Position numbers and translations under genes: made by a program | Shown: one piece after another, positions 27,227 through 35,735 of the stretch | Position numbering within the stretch: position 1 is the stretch's first letter | Layout: the number at the start of each line of letters is the position of its first letter | Notes under the pieces: generated by a model | Told to the model about the DNA's origin: nothing | Databases searched by the model: none | The model's input: only the letters and a program-made list of their open reading frames with translations | Assembly (NCBI RefSeq): GCF_009733815.1 | Contig: NZ_WNXY01000001.1 | Coordinates: forward strand, 666,623 to 730,622 | Origin: Pseudactinotalea suaedae | Lineage (GTDB): Bacteria > Actinomycetota > Actinomycetes > Actinomycetales > Beutenbergiaceae | Direction: 5' to 3' | Length of the DNA stretch: 64,000 nucleotides

Positions 27227-27285
27227 CGCAGCTGGGGTTCTGCCCCGGCACCACCCGAGCCTTCGGCTGCACCAGAATGAGACCC

Positions 27286-28269
27286 ATGGAACAGCGACCT
27301 CTCCCCCGCCTCGGCCGTCAGATCTCCGTCGTCGGCCTCGGTACCTGGCAGCTCGGCGCCGACTGGGGCGAGGTCTCGCAGAACGACGCGCACGCGGTGC
27401 TCGCCGCCGCGGTCCAGGCGGGCGTGACCTTCTTCGACACCGCCGACGTCTACGGCGACGGCCGCAGCGAGCAGATCATCGGGACCTTCCTGCGTGACCA
27501 TCCCGGGCTCGAGGTGCTCGTCGCCACCAAGATGGGCCGGCGCGTGCCTCTCGACCCCCACCTCTACACGCTCGAGAACTTCCGCGCCTGGACCGACCGC
27601 TCCCGCACCAACCTCGGGGTCGACCGCCTCGACCTCGTCCAGCTGCACTGCCCGCCCCCGGCCGTCTACTCCTCCGACGCCGTCTACGACGCCCTCGACA
27701 CCCTCGTCGACGAGCAGCGCGTCGCCGGCTACGGCGTCAGCGTCGAGACCTGTGAGGAGGCCCTGACGGCGATCTCGCGGCCTGGGACCGCGAGCGTCCA
27801 GATCATCCTCAACCCCTTCCGGCTGAAGCCGCTCGAGCAGGTGCTCCCCGCCGCGGCAGCAGCCGGCGTCGGCACCATCGCTCGCGTCCCCCTCGCCAGC
27901 GGGCTCCTCACGGGCCGCTACTCCGCCGAGACGAGATTCGCCGAGAACGACCACCGCACCTACAACCGCAACGGCGAGGCCTTCGACCAGGGTGAGACCT
28001 TCTCGGGCGTCGACTTCGCCACCGGCGTCGCCGCCGCCGCCGCGTTCGCCGAGCTCGCACCCGCCGGTGCGACACCCGCTCAGACCGCGTTGCGGTGGAT
28101 CATCCAGCAGCCGGGTCTGACCTCCGTCATCCCCGGCGCCCGCAACCCGGAGCAGGCGCGAGCCAACGCTGCGGCCGCCGCACTCCCCCCGCTCACCGAC
28201 GAGACGCTCGACGCCGTGCGCGACCTGTACGACAGCCGCATCCGAGCACAGGTCCACCACCGCTGGTAG
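27286..28269 (+). CDS. Aldo/keto reductase
   Basis: A 327-aa AKR-family oxidoreductase, different from the one at 8244. Tetrad residues are in FFDTADVYGDG (Asp, Tyr), VATKMGRR (Lys) and LVQLHCPP (His); the cofactor loop is PGARNPEQARAN. An ATG at 27277 is in frame, but CAGAAT (27273-27278) sits seven bases before ATG 27286, which also fits the family N-terminus. Substrate unknown. It follows the glycan operon after a 59-bp gap and probably has its own promoter. Confidence 0.9.
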   Translation: MEQRPLPRLGRQISVVGLGTWQLGADWGEVSQNDAHAVLAAAVQAGVTFFDTADVYGDGRSEQIIGTFLRDHPGLEVLVATKMGRRVPLDPHLYTLENFRAWTDRSRTNLGVDRLDLVQLHCPPPAVYSSDAVYDALDTLVDEQRVAGYGVSVETCEEALTAISRPGTASVQIILNPFRLKPLEQVLPAAAAAGVGTIARVPLASGLLTGRYSAETRFAENDHRTYNRNGEAFDQGETFSGVDFATGVAAAAAFAELAPAGATPAQTALRWIIQQPGLTSVIPGARNPEQARANAAAAALPPLTDETLDAVRDLYDSRIRAQVHHRW

Positions 28270-28393
28270 CGGGTCCACGCCCGGGTCGCTCGGCCACGAC
28301 AGCCGTCGTCCGAGCGGTATCGTTCTCCAGGGCTGTGGCTCGGGGGGTGCCCCGTCGTGCCGCCCTCGGACAAGGTCGGCGGAAGGGTGCGGG

Positions 28394-29656
28394 TTGCAGG
28401 TCGCGATCGTCGGTGCCGGGATCGGCGGGCTCGTCCTCGCTCATGGACTGCGCAGGCGAGGGATCGATGCGGTGGTCCTCGAGCGCGACACCGACCTGCG
28501 GCGCACGGTCGGTCACGGCATGCACCTCACGGATGCCGCGATGACGGCGCTCCAGGAGACGATGCCCGCCGACTGGATCCGCCGGCTCCATGCACTGGCG
28601 CAGGACTCCGGGCGCGGCGCGGGGTACGCCGTGCGGGACCACCGCGGCCGGTTGCTCGCCGAGGACCTGCCGCTCGACTCCCCCACCGGTGTGGCGACCG
28701 ACCGCCTCACGCTGCGACTGCTGCTCACCGCCGGTCTGGGCGAGAGCCTGCGCCTCGGCGCGCAGGTCGTGGGGTACGAGCACCGCCCGGGCGGGCGCGT
28801 GGCGGCGCTGATGCACGACGGGAACGACAGGGAGGTTGACGTCCTCGTGGCAGCCGACGGCGTCGGCTCCTCCATCGCACGCGGCCTCGCCGCCCGTGCC
28901 ACCTCGAGCCCGACGGCGCTGGTCGGCGTCGCGGGCCGCACGCAGATCCGCAACCTCGGCCCCGAGGCACGCGCCCGGTTCAGCACGGGCGCGACGATCG
29001 TGCTCGGTCCCGGTGGCTACGGTCTGCACGGCGGCCAGCACCGGCCGCTGGACCAGGACGTCGTCGCCACCTTCACCGATCGGCCGCTCCACGCCGAACC
29101 GATGTACGTGTGGGGCGCGGTGATGCTGGACTGGGTGCAGACCGCAGCGCTCGCCGACGCGAGCGGGAACGCGCTGCAGGAGGCGCTGGCTGCGCAGCTG
29201 CGCGACCGTGCATGGACTCCCGGGCTGGTGGCGATGGTCGAGGCCGCCGATGCCGACAGCCTCACCTCGTTCCGCTTCTACGCCGCACCGAGCTATGCCG
29301 CGGGGATCGCGCCGTGGGCACCCGGTGTGGTCACCGCCCTCGGCGACGCCGTGCACGCCATGCCGCCCACCGGCGGCCAAGGTGCGAGCACCGCCATCCG
29401 GGACGCCCACGTGCTCGTCGGCGAGCTCGCGGACGCCGCGGCGGGCCGCTCCAGCATCGTGGCGGCCGTGGACCGGTACGAGCAGCAGATGCGCGAGTAC
29501 GCATCGCAGGTCGTCGCCACGTTCCGGCGGCCCTCGACCTGGACCGTGGCCGCACAGCGCGGCGGACGATGGCTGCCCTCGCCGCGTGAGACCAGCCTGG
29601 CGTCCGCTGCTGTCACCTGGGCGCAGCGGGCCAGGCCCGAACCCCTCTCGGTCTAG
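28394..29656 (+). CDS. FAD-dependent monooxygenase (PHBH-like)
   Basis: A 420-aa group A flavoprotein hydroxylase. The N-terminal dinucleotide fold VAIVGAGIGGLVLAHGL (residues 3-19), the internal VLVAADGVGSSIA (DG motif) and the C-terminal ALGDAVHAMPPTGGQGA (GD motif) together mark the PHBH/UbiH class, which hydroxylates aromatic or polyketide-like compounds with NAD(P)H. The start is TTG 28394, with GGAAGGG seven bases upstream. No biosynthetic partner gene is next to it. Confidence 0.88.
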   Translation: MQVAIVGAGIGGLVLAHGLRRRGIDAVVLERDTDLRRTVGHGMHLTDAAMTALQETMPADWIRRLHALAQDSGRGAGYAVRDHRGRLLAEDLPLDSPTGVATDRLTLRLLLTAGLGESLRLGAQVVGYEHRPGGRVAALMHDGNDREVDVLVAADGVGSSIARGLAARATSSPTALVGVAGRTQIRNLGPEARARFSTGATIVLGPGGYGLHGGQHRPLDQDVVATFTDRPLHAEPMYVWGAVMLDWVQTAALADASGNALQEALAAQLRDRAWTPGLVAMVEAADADSLTSFRFYAAPSYAAGIAPWAPGVVTALGDAVHAMPPTGGQGASTAIRDAHVLVGELADAAAGRSSIVAAVDRYEQQMREYASQVVATFRRPSTWTVAAQRGGRWLPSPRETSLASAAVTWAQRARPEPLSV

Positions 29657-29701
29657 CGCGCCGCCACCGCCCACACGTTCTCCGCCTGGCAGGCTGTGCC
29701 C

Positions 29702-30922
29702 ATGGCCCGAGCCCCACGTCAGAAGGCGACCCCCCGCGCGGGTCGCGTCGAACCTACCGAGACCGTCGCGCTCTCCCCGAGGTCGGTCTGGCGCGCAGGC
29801 TGGGTGGTCGTCGGCATCGTCGCGTGCGTGTTCGCCATCGTGTTCATGGTGGACCGCGGCGGCGGCACGATCTTCACCCTGATCATCTCGATGTTCCTCG
29901 CCGTCGCGATGGAGCCCGCCGTGCGGCTCCTGACCCGGTGGATGAAGCGCCCGCTCGCGACGGCGGTGGTGATGCTGGGCGTGCTGCTCGCCTTCGCCGG
30001 GTTCATCGCCGCCTTCGGCGGCTTGCTCGTCGGCGAGATCCAGAACCTCGTCCGGTCGGCCCCCGGTGCCATCGAGGCCGCCGTCGCCTGGGCGAACACC
30101 ACCTTCGGCACCGACTACAGCACGACCAACCTCCTGGACCAGCTCGACCTCACCCCGGAGCGGATCGCCGGCTACGCCACCCAGTTCTCCGGTGGCGTCT
30201 TCGCCGTGATCGGCACCATCTTCGGGGGTGTCTTCAACGCGTTCGCGGTGCTGCTGTTCACCTCCTACATCTCCGGTGCCATGCCGGCGCTGCGCAACTG
30301 GGTGGCCGGGCTCTTCACGCCGGGTCGGCAGTCGGTGGTGCTCACGGTCTGGGAGGTCTTCGTGACCAAGGTCGGTGGCTACGTCACCGCGCGCATCATC
30401 CTCGCGGTGTGCTCGGCCACCGCGCACACGATCTTCATGGTGATCATCGACATGCCCTACTGGCTCGCGCTGGGCCTGTGGATCGGCGTGATCTCGCAGT
30501 TCGTCCCCACCATCGGTACCTACATCGCCGTGGTGCTGCCGGTCGCGGTGGGCCTGACCAGCGAGCAGCCGCTCGACGGCGTCCTCATCCTCGCGTTCGC
30601 GATCGGTTACCAGCAGGTGGAGAACCTGCTGCTCGATCCCCGCGTCAGCTCGCGGGCGGTCAACGTGCACCCCGGTGTCTCGTTCGCCTCGGTGCTGCTC
30701 GGTGCCCAGCTCTTCGGGGTGGCGGGTGGTCTTCTCGCGGTTCCCGTGGCAGCCACGCTCAGCACGGTCTTCGAGCTCTACAAGCGGCGGTACGAGATCT
30801 CCCCCGACGCCGAGGAGTCCGCTCGCGCGGCTACCGTCAAGAACGAGGACGACGACGAGGACGACGAGCACGAGCCGGACCCCGACCCCGAGGACGCCAG
30901 GACCGGCTCCGCAGCCGGCTGA
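29702..30922 (+). CDS. AI-2E family transporter (PerM/TqsA-like)
   Basis: A 406-aa membrane protein with about eight helices in the characteristic 3+5 split: helices near residues 27-45, 47-65 and 80-105, a long soluble loop (105-160), then the second bundle including GLWIGVISQFVPTIGTYI. The cytoplasmic C-terminus is strongly acidic. The family includes autoinducer-2 exporters and Na+/H+ antiporters, so the substrate is open. CAGGCT six bases before ATG 29702 favours this start over the in-frame GTG at 29696. Confidence 0.87.
   Translation: MARAPRQKATPRAGRVEPTETVALSPRSVWRAGWVVVGIVACVFAIVFMVDRGGGTIFTLIISMFLAVAMEPAVRLLTRWMKRPLATAVVMLGVLLAFAGFIAAFGGLLVGEIQNLVRSAPGAIEAAVAWANTTFGTDYSTTNLLDQLDLTPERIAGYATQFSGGVFAVIGTIFGGVFNAFAVLLFTSYISGAMPALRNWVAGLFTPGRQSVVLTVWEVFVTKVGGYVTARIILAVCSATAHTIFMVIIDMPYWLALGLWIGVISQFVPTIGTYIAVVLPVAVGLTSEQPLDGVLILAFAIGYQQVENLLLDPRVSSRAVNVHPGVSFASVLLGAQLFGVAGGLLAVPVAATLSTVFELYKRRYEISPDAEESARAATVKNEDDDEDDEHEPDPDPEDARTGSAAG
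30903..30918 (+). terminator. GC-rich hairpin at the end of the AI-2E gene
   Basis: CCGGCT (30903-30908) and AGCCGG (30913-30918) pair across a CCGC loop, just before the stop at 30920 and between two convergent genes. There is no T-run, so it could aid termination in both directions but is weak as an intrinsic terminator. Confidence 0.3.
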
Positions 30923-30928
30923 TCGGCC

Positions 30929-32104
30929 TCAGCCCCGGGCACGCCACCTGAACGCGACCGTGAGCAGGCAGCCGGCCACCAGGGCCCAGAACGCCGAACC
31001 GACCCCTGCCACCGTCAAGCCGGATGTCGCCACGACCAGCGTCACGACTGCCGGCACCCGCAGACCGGCGTCGGCCACGCTCTGCTGCAGCGCTCCGACC
31101 AGGCTGCTGAGCAGTCCGACCGCCGCGACCGCCCCGAACAGACCCACCGGTGCGGCGTCCGCGAGCACCACCACCACTCCCCCGGCCAGGCCGAGCACCA
31201 GGTACCCGATGCCGGTCGTCACGGCAGCGACCCAGCGGCGCGACGGGTCCGGCCCGGCCTCCGGTCCTGCTGCCAGGGCTGCGGAGATCGCCGCGAGATT
31301 GATGGCGTGGCCGCCGAACGGGGCCCCGACCACGGTCGCGACACCCGTGTAGCCCAGCGACGCACGCCACGGCACCTCGTAGCCGAGGCTCGCCATCACG
31401 GTCACGCCCGGGATGTTCTGGCTCGTCATCGTCACCAGGTACAGCGGGATCGAGATCGCGACGACGGACGCCCACGACAGCTGTGGCGTCACCCACTCCA
31501 GGCGCGGCACCGCAGAGACCCACGCCACGCCGTCGAGCGCCCCCGAGGCGGCCACGACCACCAGCGCCGCACCGAGCGCGCCGGGAACCGCCCAGCGCGG
31601 CGCCAGCCGCGCGAGCAGGGCCCAGGCCACGAGCACCACCCCGATCGCGACCGGGCTCGTCACGAGGTCACGGAACGGCGCCAGGCACAACGGGAGCAGC
31701 ACTCCGGCGAGCATCGCGCTGGCGACCGGGGCCGGCACCAGCCGCACCAGTCGCGACAGCGCCGGCACCAGACCGGTCACGGCCAGCAGCAGACCGGTGA
31801 CGAGAAATGCGCCGACCGCCTCCGCGAACCCGCCCTCCGGTGCGGCCGCCGTCGCCAGCAGCGCCGCACCGGGCGTGGACCACGCGATGGTGACCGGCAG
31901 TCGCGACCAGAGCGCGATCAGCACACAGCCCAGGCCCATCGTCACCGACAGCGCGAGCAGCCCGGACGCCGCCTGCCCCGGGCTCGCCCCGACCGCTCGG
32001 AGTCCAGCCAGCACCACCACGAACGAGGAGGTGAAACCCACGACGGCGGTGACCACCCCGGCGAGCACCGCCGCGGACCGCGGCTCGCGAGCTGGCGTGA
32101 TCAT
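30929..32104 (-). CDS. BenE-family benzoate/H+ symporter
   Basis: A 391-aa membrane protein with about twelve hydrophobic helices. The BenE family pattern is clear: TAVVGFTSSFVVVLAGLRAVGAS near the N-terminus, ITVAWSTPGAALL-like (here VTIAWSTPGAALLATAA) in helix 3 and HAINLAAISAAL in the C-terminal half. BenE proteins take up benzoate with protons; no benzoate catabolism gene is nearby. The minus-strand TAGAGT seven bases before ATG 32104 suggests a leaderless message. Confidence 0.88.
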   Translation of the reverse strand: MITPAREPRSAAVLAGVVTAVVGFTSSFVVVLAGLRAVGASPGQAASGLLALSVTMGLGCVLIALWSRLPVTIAWSTPGAALLATAAAPEGGFAEAVGAFLVTGLLLAVTGLVPALSRLVRLVPAPVASAMLAGVLLPLCLAPFRDLVTSPVAIGVVLVAWALLARLAPRWAVPGALGAALVVVAASGALDGVAWVSAVPRLEWVTPQLSWASVVAISIPLYLVTMTSQNIPGVTVMASLGYEVPWRASLGYTGVATVVGAPFGGHAINLAAISAALAAGPEAGPDPSRRWVAAVTTGIGYLVLGLAGGVVVVLADAAPVGLFGAVAAVGLLSSLVGALQQSVADAGLRVPAVVTLVVATSGLTVAGVGSAFWALVAGCLLTVAFRWRARG

Positions 32105-32111
32105 CGACGTG

Positions 32112-32117
32112 ACTCTA
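32112..32117 (-). promoter_or_regulatory. -10 element of a leaderless promoter (BenE)
   Basis: On the minus strand TAGAGT ends seven bases before the ATG at 32104. Confidence 0.4.
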
Positions 32118-32163
32118 GGGCTCCTCGACGCCCCGGGCGACGCACCGCAACGGATCTGTTAGA

Positions 32164-32178
32164 TGCGAATGGTTCTCA
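32164..32178 (+). promoter_or_regulatory. Zur-like operator upstream of aztD
   Basis: TGCGAATGGTTCTCA matches the actinobacterial Zur palindrome TGAAAATGATTTTCA at 11 of 15 positions. It is extended by an outer inverted repeat (ATGC at 32163, GCAT ending 32185). It lies about 70 bases before the zinc chaperone gene, as expected for zinc-repressed control. Confidence 0.55.
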
Positions 32179-32221
32179 TGTGCATTACGGTGTGGTCGTC
32201 CGACACCTTCAGGAAGGAGCA

Positions 32222-32242
32222 GGGCGGGCCACACGCCCGCCC
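32222..32242 (+). promoter_or_regulatory. 5'-UTR hairpin between Shine-Dalgarno and aztD start
   Basis: GGGCGGGC (32222-32229) pairs perfectly with GCCCGCCC (32235-32242) around a CACAC loop. The only Shine-Dalgarno-like run, AGGAAGGAG (32211-32219), lies upstream of it and over 30 bases from ATG 32251. Folding the hairpin would bring the two to about 10 bases apart. Confidence 0.5.
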
Positions 32243-32250
32243 ACACCCGC

Positions 32251-33570
32251 ATGACGAACCTCTCCCCCGCTCGCCTCCGGCCGAGCCACCTCCTCGCCGC
32301 CGTGGCCCTCGCCGCCGCGCTGCCGCTCGCCGCCTGCGCCGCGCCCGGCCAGCAGGACGACGAGACCGCCGCTCCCGAGCCCACCGACGCCGCCACCCAC
32401 GAGCAGGCGGCCAGCACACCGCGCCTGGCGATCACCTACGACGGCGGCGTCCAGGTCCTCGATGCCACCACGCTGGAGCTGCTCGAGGACATCGAGCTCC
32501 CGGGTTTCAACCGAATCAACCCTGCCGGTGACGAGCGCCACCTGCTGGTCTCGACCGGGTCCGGGTTCCAGGTCCTCGACCTCGGCGCCTGGGGCGAGCC
32601 CCACGGTGACCACGCGCACTACTACTCGACCGACCCGGCGCTGCTCGACCTCACCTACACCGCCGAGATCCCCGGCCATGCCGTGGTCCATCACGGCCGC
32701 ACCGCGCTCTTCGACGACGGGACCGGACAGGTCACGATCCTGGACTCGGCTGCCATCGCCGAAGCGGAGCCGGAGATCCGGGAGCACACCACGACTTCGG
32801 CGCACCACGGCGTCGCCGTGGAGCTCGGCGACGGCACCCTGCTGGTCACCGAGGGCACCGACGAGTCACGCTCGGGTGCGCTCGCGCTGGATGCCGAGGG
32901 CCAGAAGATCGCCAGCTCCGCCGAGTGCCCCGGTGTGCACGGCGAGACCGTGACCGACGACGAGAAGGTCGTCCTCGGCTGCGAGGACGGCGCGCTGATC
33001 TACCACGACGGTGCCTTCACCAAGGTGGCCAGCCCCGACGCGTTCGGCCGGATCGGCAACCTGCGCTCCGCACCGGGCTCGGACATCGTGCTGGGTGACT
33101 ACAACGCTAACCCCGACGGCGGCCCGCTCACCCAGGTCGCGCTGATCGACACCACGAGCGGCGAGATCTCGCTGGTCGACCTGGGCGCCGAGTACACCTT
33201 CCGCTCGCTCGGCCGAGACGACGAGGGCCACGCCCTGGTGCTCACCACCGACGGCGACGTCCACGTCATCGACCCCGAGTCCGGTGCGGTCGAGACCTCG
33301 ATCCCCGTGATCGAGGGCTGGGAGGTGCCGGAGGACTGGCAGCAGCCCCGCCCGACGCTGACCATGCTCGCCGGCTCGGCCTACGTGACCGATCCGGCCA
33401 ACCAGCGACTGCTCGCGCTCGACGTCGCCACCGCCGAGGTGTGGCAGGAGACCGAGCTCGACGTCGTCCCGAACGAGATCGCCGGGGTCACCGGAGATGT
33501 CGCCGAGGGCGGGCACGAGCACGAGGGCGAGCACGAGGACGGCGACGACCACGAGGGTCATGATCACTGA
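32251..33570 (+). CDS. aztD: Zinc metallochaperone AztD, lipoprotein form
   Basis: A 439-aa secreted beta-propeller protein that hands zinc to the binding protein AztC in the periplasm or on the cell surface. A lipobox LAAC places the acylated Cys at residue 29. The mature protein has repeated blade motifs such as LAITYDGGVQVLDATTLE and VLTTDGDVHVIDPESG, plus paired His segments (GDHAHYYS, HHGVAVE). The C-terminus is a His/Glu/Asp-rich tail suited to metal binding. It overlaps aztC by 11 bp and lies behind a Zur-like box. Confidence 0.87.
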   Translation: MTNLSPARLRPSHLLAAVALAAALPLAACAAPGQQDDETAAPEPTDAATHEQAASTPRLAITYDGGVQVLDATTLELLEDIELPGFNRINPAGDERHLLVSTGSGFQVLDLGAWGEPHGDHAHYYSTDPALLDLTYTAEIPGHAVVHHGRTALFDDGTGQVTILDSAAIAEAEPEIREHTTTSAHHGVAVELGDGTLLVTEGTDESRSGALALDAEGQKIASSAECPGVHGETVTDDEKVVLGCEDGALIYHDGAFTKVASPDAFGRIGNLRSAPGSDIVLGDYNANPDGGPLTQVALIDTTSGEISLVDLGAEYTFRSLGRDDEGHALVLTTDGDVHVIDPESGAVETSIPVIEGWEVPEDWQQPRPTLTMLAGSAYVTDPANQRLLALDVATAEVWQETELDVVPNEIAGVTGDVAEGGHEHEGEHEDGDDHEGHDH

Positions 33571-34450
33571 GCCTCGACGGCGCATCGCAGCCGTGGCCGT
33601 GCTGGGGGCGCTCGCCCTCGGCACGGCCGCGTGCGGCGCCCCCGAGTCCGAGGAGCTGCAGGTGTGGGCATCCTTCGCACCGCTGGAGTACGTCGTCCGA
33701 CGCGTCGCCGGGCCGGAGGCGGAGGTCGGCAACCTGACGCCGCCGGGGGCCGACCCGCACAGCCAGGAGCTCAGCCCGGCTCGGGTTGCCGATCTCGCCG
33801 CAGCGGACCTCGTGGTCTACGTCTCCGGGCTGCAACCCTCGACGGACGCGGCGATCGAGCAGGCCGCGCCGGCCGTGGTGGTCGACACCCTGGAGGCGGC
33901 CACCGCGGCGGTGCCAGGCGCTGCCGCCGGCCCCGACCCCGCCGGCGACCCGCACTTCTGGCTCGACCCGGTCCGCCTCGGGCTCGCCGCCCAGCAGGTC
34001 GCCGACGCGCTCGCCGAGCTCGACCCCGACCACGCCGCTGACTACGCGCAGCGAGCCGCGGCGCTCGTGTCCGATCTCGAGCAGCTGGACATCGACTACC
34101 AGGCAGCCCTGAGCAGCTGCGCGGGCGCGACGCTGGTGACCTCCCACGAGGCCTTCGGCTATCTCGCGGCGCGCTACCACCTGCGCCAGGAGGGCATCAC
34201 GGGCATCGATCCCGAGGTCGAGCCCTCACCGGCTCGGCTTCGTGAGGTCGCCACGATCGTCGAGACGACCGGCGTGCGCACCATCTACTTGGAGACCGCG
34301 GCCGATCCCGCCGTCGTCGAGGTGCTTGCCGAGGATCTCGGGGTCGCCACCGACGTCCTCGACCCGATGGAGCGGCCCAGCGACCCCGACTACCTGACGG
34401 TGATGCGGACCAACCTCGACGCCCTGGAGCGCGGCCTCGTGTGCCGCTAG
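33560..34450 (+). CDS. aztC: Zinc ABC transporter substrate-binding protein AztC
   Basis: A 296-aa cluster A-I metal-binding lipoprotein (lipobox TAAC, Cys at residue 25). Zinc ligands are visible as DPHS and DPHFWLDP, SHEAFGYLA and the C-terminal ETAADPAV Asp. The ATG at 33560 lies inside the aztD 3' end with GAGGG close upstream, so the two are coupled. Unusually, no ATPase (AztA) or permease (AztB) gene follows; the next gene is on the opposite strand. It must therefore use a transporter encoded elsewhere. Confidence 0.87.
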   Translation: MITEPRRRIAAVAVLGALALGTAACGAPESEELQVWASFAPLEYVVRRVAGPEAEVGNLTPPGADPHSQELSPARVADLAAADLVVYVSGLQPSTDAAIEQAAPAVVVDTLEAATAAVPGAAAGPDPAGDPHFWLDPVRLGLAAQQVADALAELDPDHAADYAQRAAALVSDLEQLDIDYQAALSSCAGATLVTSHEAFGYLAARYHLRQEGITGIDPEVEPSPARLREVATIVETTGVRTIYLETAADPAVVEVLAEDLGVATDVLDPMERPSDPDYLTVMRTNLDALERGLVCR

Positions 34451-34451
34451 G

Positions 34452-34970
34452 TCACCGGTCCGGCGCACGGTACCGCAGCGCCGCGTCCACGATCTGCTCG
34501 GCCGTGGCGTGCTCGTCCACCTCCACCTCGGGGTACAGCACCAGGTCGACGGCGCGCGGGTGCGGCACGTGTGCGGCGAACTCGCGCAACCAGGCCTCCT
34601 CCTGCTCCTCGGTCTGGGCCTCCTGCGCCCTGAGCCTGGCGACCAGCGCGATCAGCATGTCGCGGTCGACGCCGGTGTCGTCACCCTCGGTGAGCAACGT
34701 CGCCGTCGCCACGTCGCCGAGCGCGAGCCCGGCGGCCTGGCGCGCCCTGACCTTGAGCGGCAGCACGTAGCCACCGTCCTTCGGCCACAGCGACGTGGTC
34801 CAGGAGTGCGTGCTGATGCGCGCCGTGACCGGGATCATGCCCCACCCGTAGGTCAGGGTCGGGGACATCGCACGCAGCCGCTCGCTCTCCCGCTCCGGCA
34901 CCGCCATGAAGTAGAACGGCGCCGGCCCGCGCCACTCGAACACCTCTGCGGCGAACACGATCTCGGCCAT
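34452..34970 (-). CDS. DUF1905 domain protein
   Basis: A 172-aa protein with a DUF1905 beta-barrel-like domain: FEWRGPAPFYFMAVPE, YGWGMIPVTARI, TSLWPKDGGYVLPLKV, then a helical C-terminal extension. DUF1905 often precedes YdeI-like domains; here it stands alone. Function unknown. A GTG at 34985 is in frame, but it would sit immediately on GGAGG, so ATG 34970 is preferred. Its stop lies two bases from the convergent aztC stop. Confidence 0.75.
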   Translation of the reverse strand: MAEIVFAAEVFEWRGPAPFYFMAVPERESERLRAMSPTLTYGWGMIPVTARISTHSWTTSLWPKDGGYVLPLKVRARQAAGLALGDVATATLLTEGDDTGVDRDMLIALVARLRAQEAQTEEQEEAWLREFAAHVPHPRAVDLVLYPEVEVDEHATAEQIVDAALRYRAPDR

Positions 34971-35065
34971 CGCCTCAGCATGCACCTCCGACGGTTGTCA
35001 CGGGAATGCCGACGGCGGAACCCGGGTTGATCGCCGTGTCACCCCTTGCTCGACGAAGGAGCACC

Positions 35066-35659
35066 ATGAAGGTCCTTGTCCTCGGCGCCACCGGCATGGT
35101 CGGCTCCGCCATCGTCACCGAGGGGCGCCGGCGCGGCCAGACGGTCGTGACCTCCTCCACCCGGCCCGGTGCCGCCGACGTCGTCCTCGATCTCCTCGAC
35201 ACCGACGCCCTCGCCCAGCTCGCCGCCGGTTCCGACGCGGTCGTGATCTCGGTGCCACCGCCGCGCGACGGCAGCGACCACCAGCCGTGGATCGACGCCC
35301 ACCGGCGGCTGGCCGAGCGTCCGTTCCCTGCGCGGCTGGCGATGGTCGGCGGCGCGGGCAGCAGCCTTGTCGACGGCATGCCGCTGCTCGACTCCCCCGA
35401 CTTCCCGGCCATCTTCCGTGCCGAGGCGACCTCGGCCGCCACGGTGCTCGACCTCTTCCGCGCGGCCCCCGAGGGCGCCGACTGGGTGATCCTGTCGCCC
35501 CCGCCGCAGATCGGCCCGGGTGAGCGCACCGGCGGGTACCGGACCGGCGCCGACGACCTGGTCGGCCCGAGCATCTCGACCGAGGACTACGCCGTCGCGC
35601 TCTGGGACGAGCTCGAGGAGCCGCAGCACCGCCGCACCCGGTTCACCGTCGCTTCCTGA
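35066..35659 (+). CDS. NAD(P)H-binding Rossmann-fold reductase
   Basis: A 197-aa short atypical SDR of the NAD(P)H-binding family. The N-terminal motif is KVLVLGATGMVGSAIV, and a central VISVPPPRDGSDHQPW replaces the usual active site. Members act as quinone reductases or flavin-like sensors; the YxxxK pair of classical SDRs is not evident. ATG 35066 has GAAGGAG seven bases upstream and is preferred to the longer open frame. Confidence 0.82.
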   Translation: MKVLVLGATGMVGSAIVTEGRRRGQTVVTSSTRPGAADVVLDLLDTDALAQLAAGSDAVVISVPPPRDGSDHQPWIDAHRRLAERPFPARLAMVGGAGSSLVDGMPLLDSPDFPAIFRAEATSAATVLDLFRAAPEGADWVILSPPPQIGPGERTGGYRTGADDLVGPSISTEDYAVALWDELEEPQHRRTRFTVAS

Positions 35660-35735
35660 CCGGTCCAGGCCTGGCGGACTCGCCCGAGCCCGGATAGCGT
35701 CGACGGGACCGACCTCCGGAGTGGAAAGGACCGTC

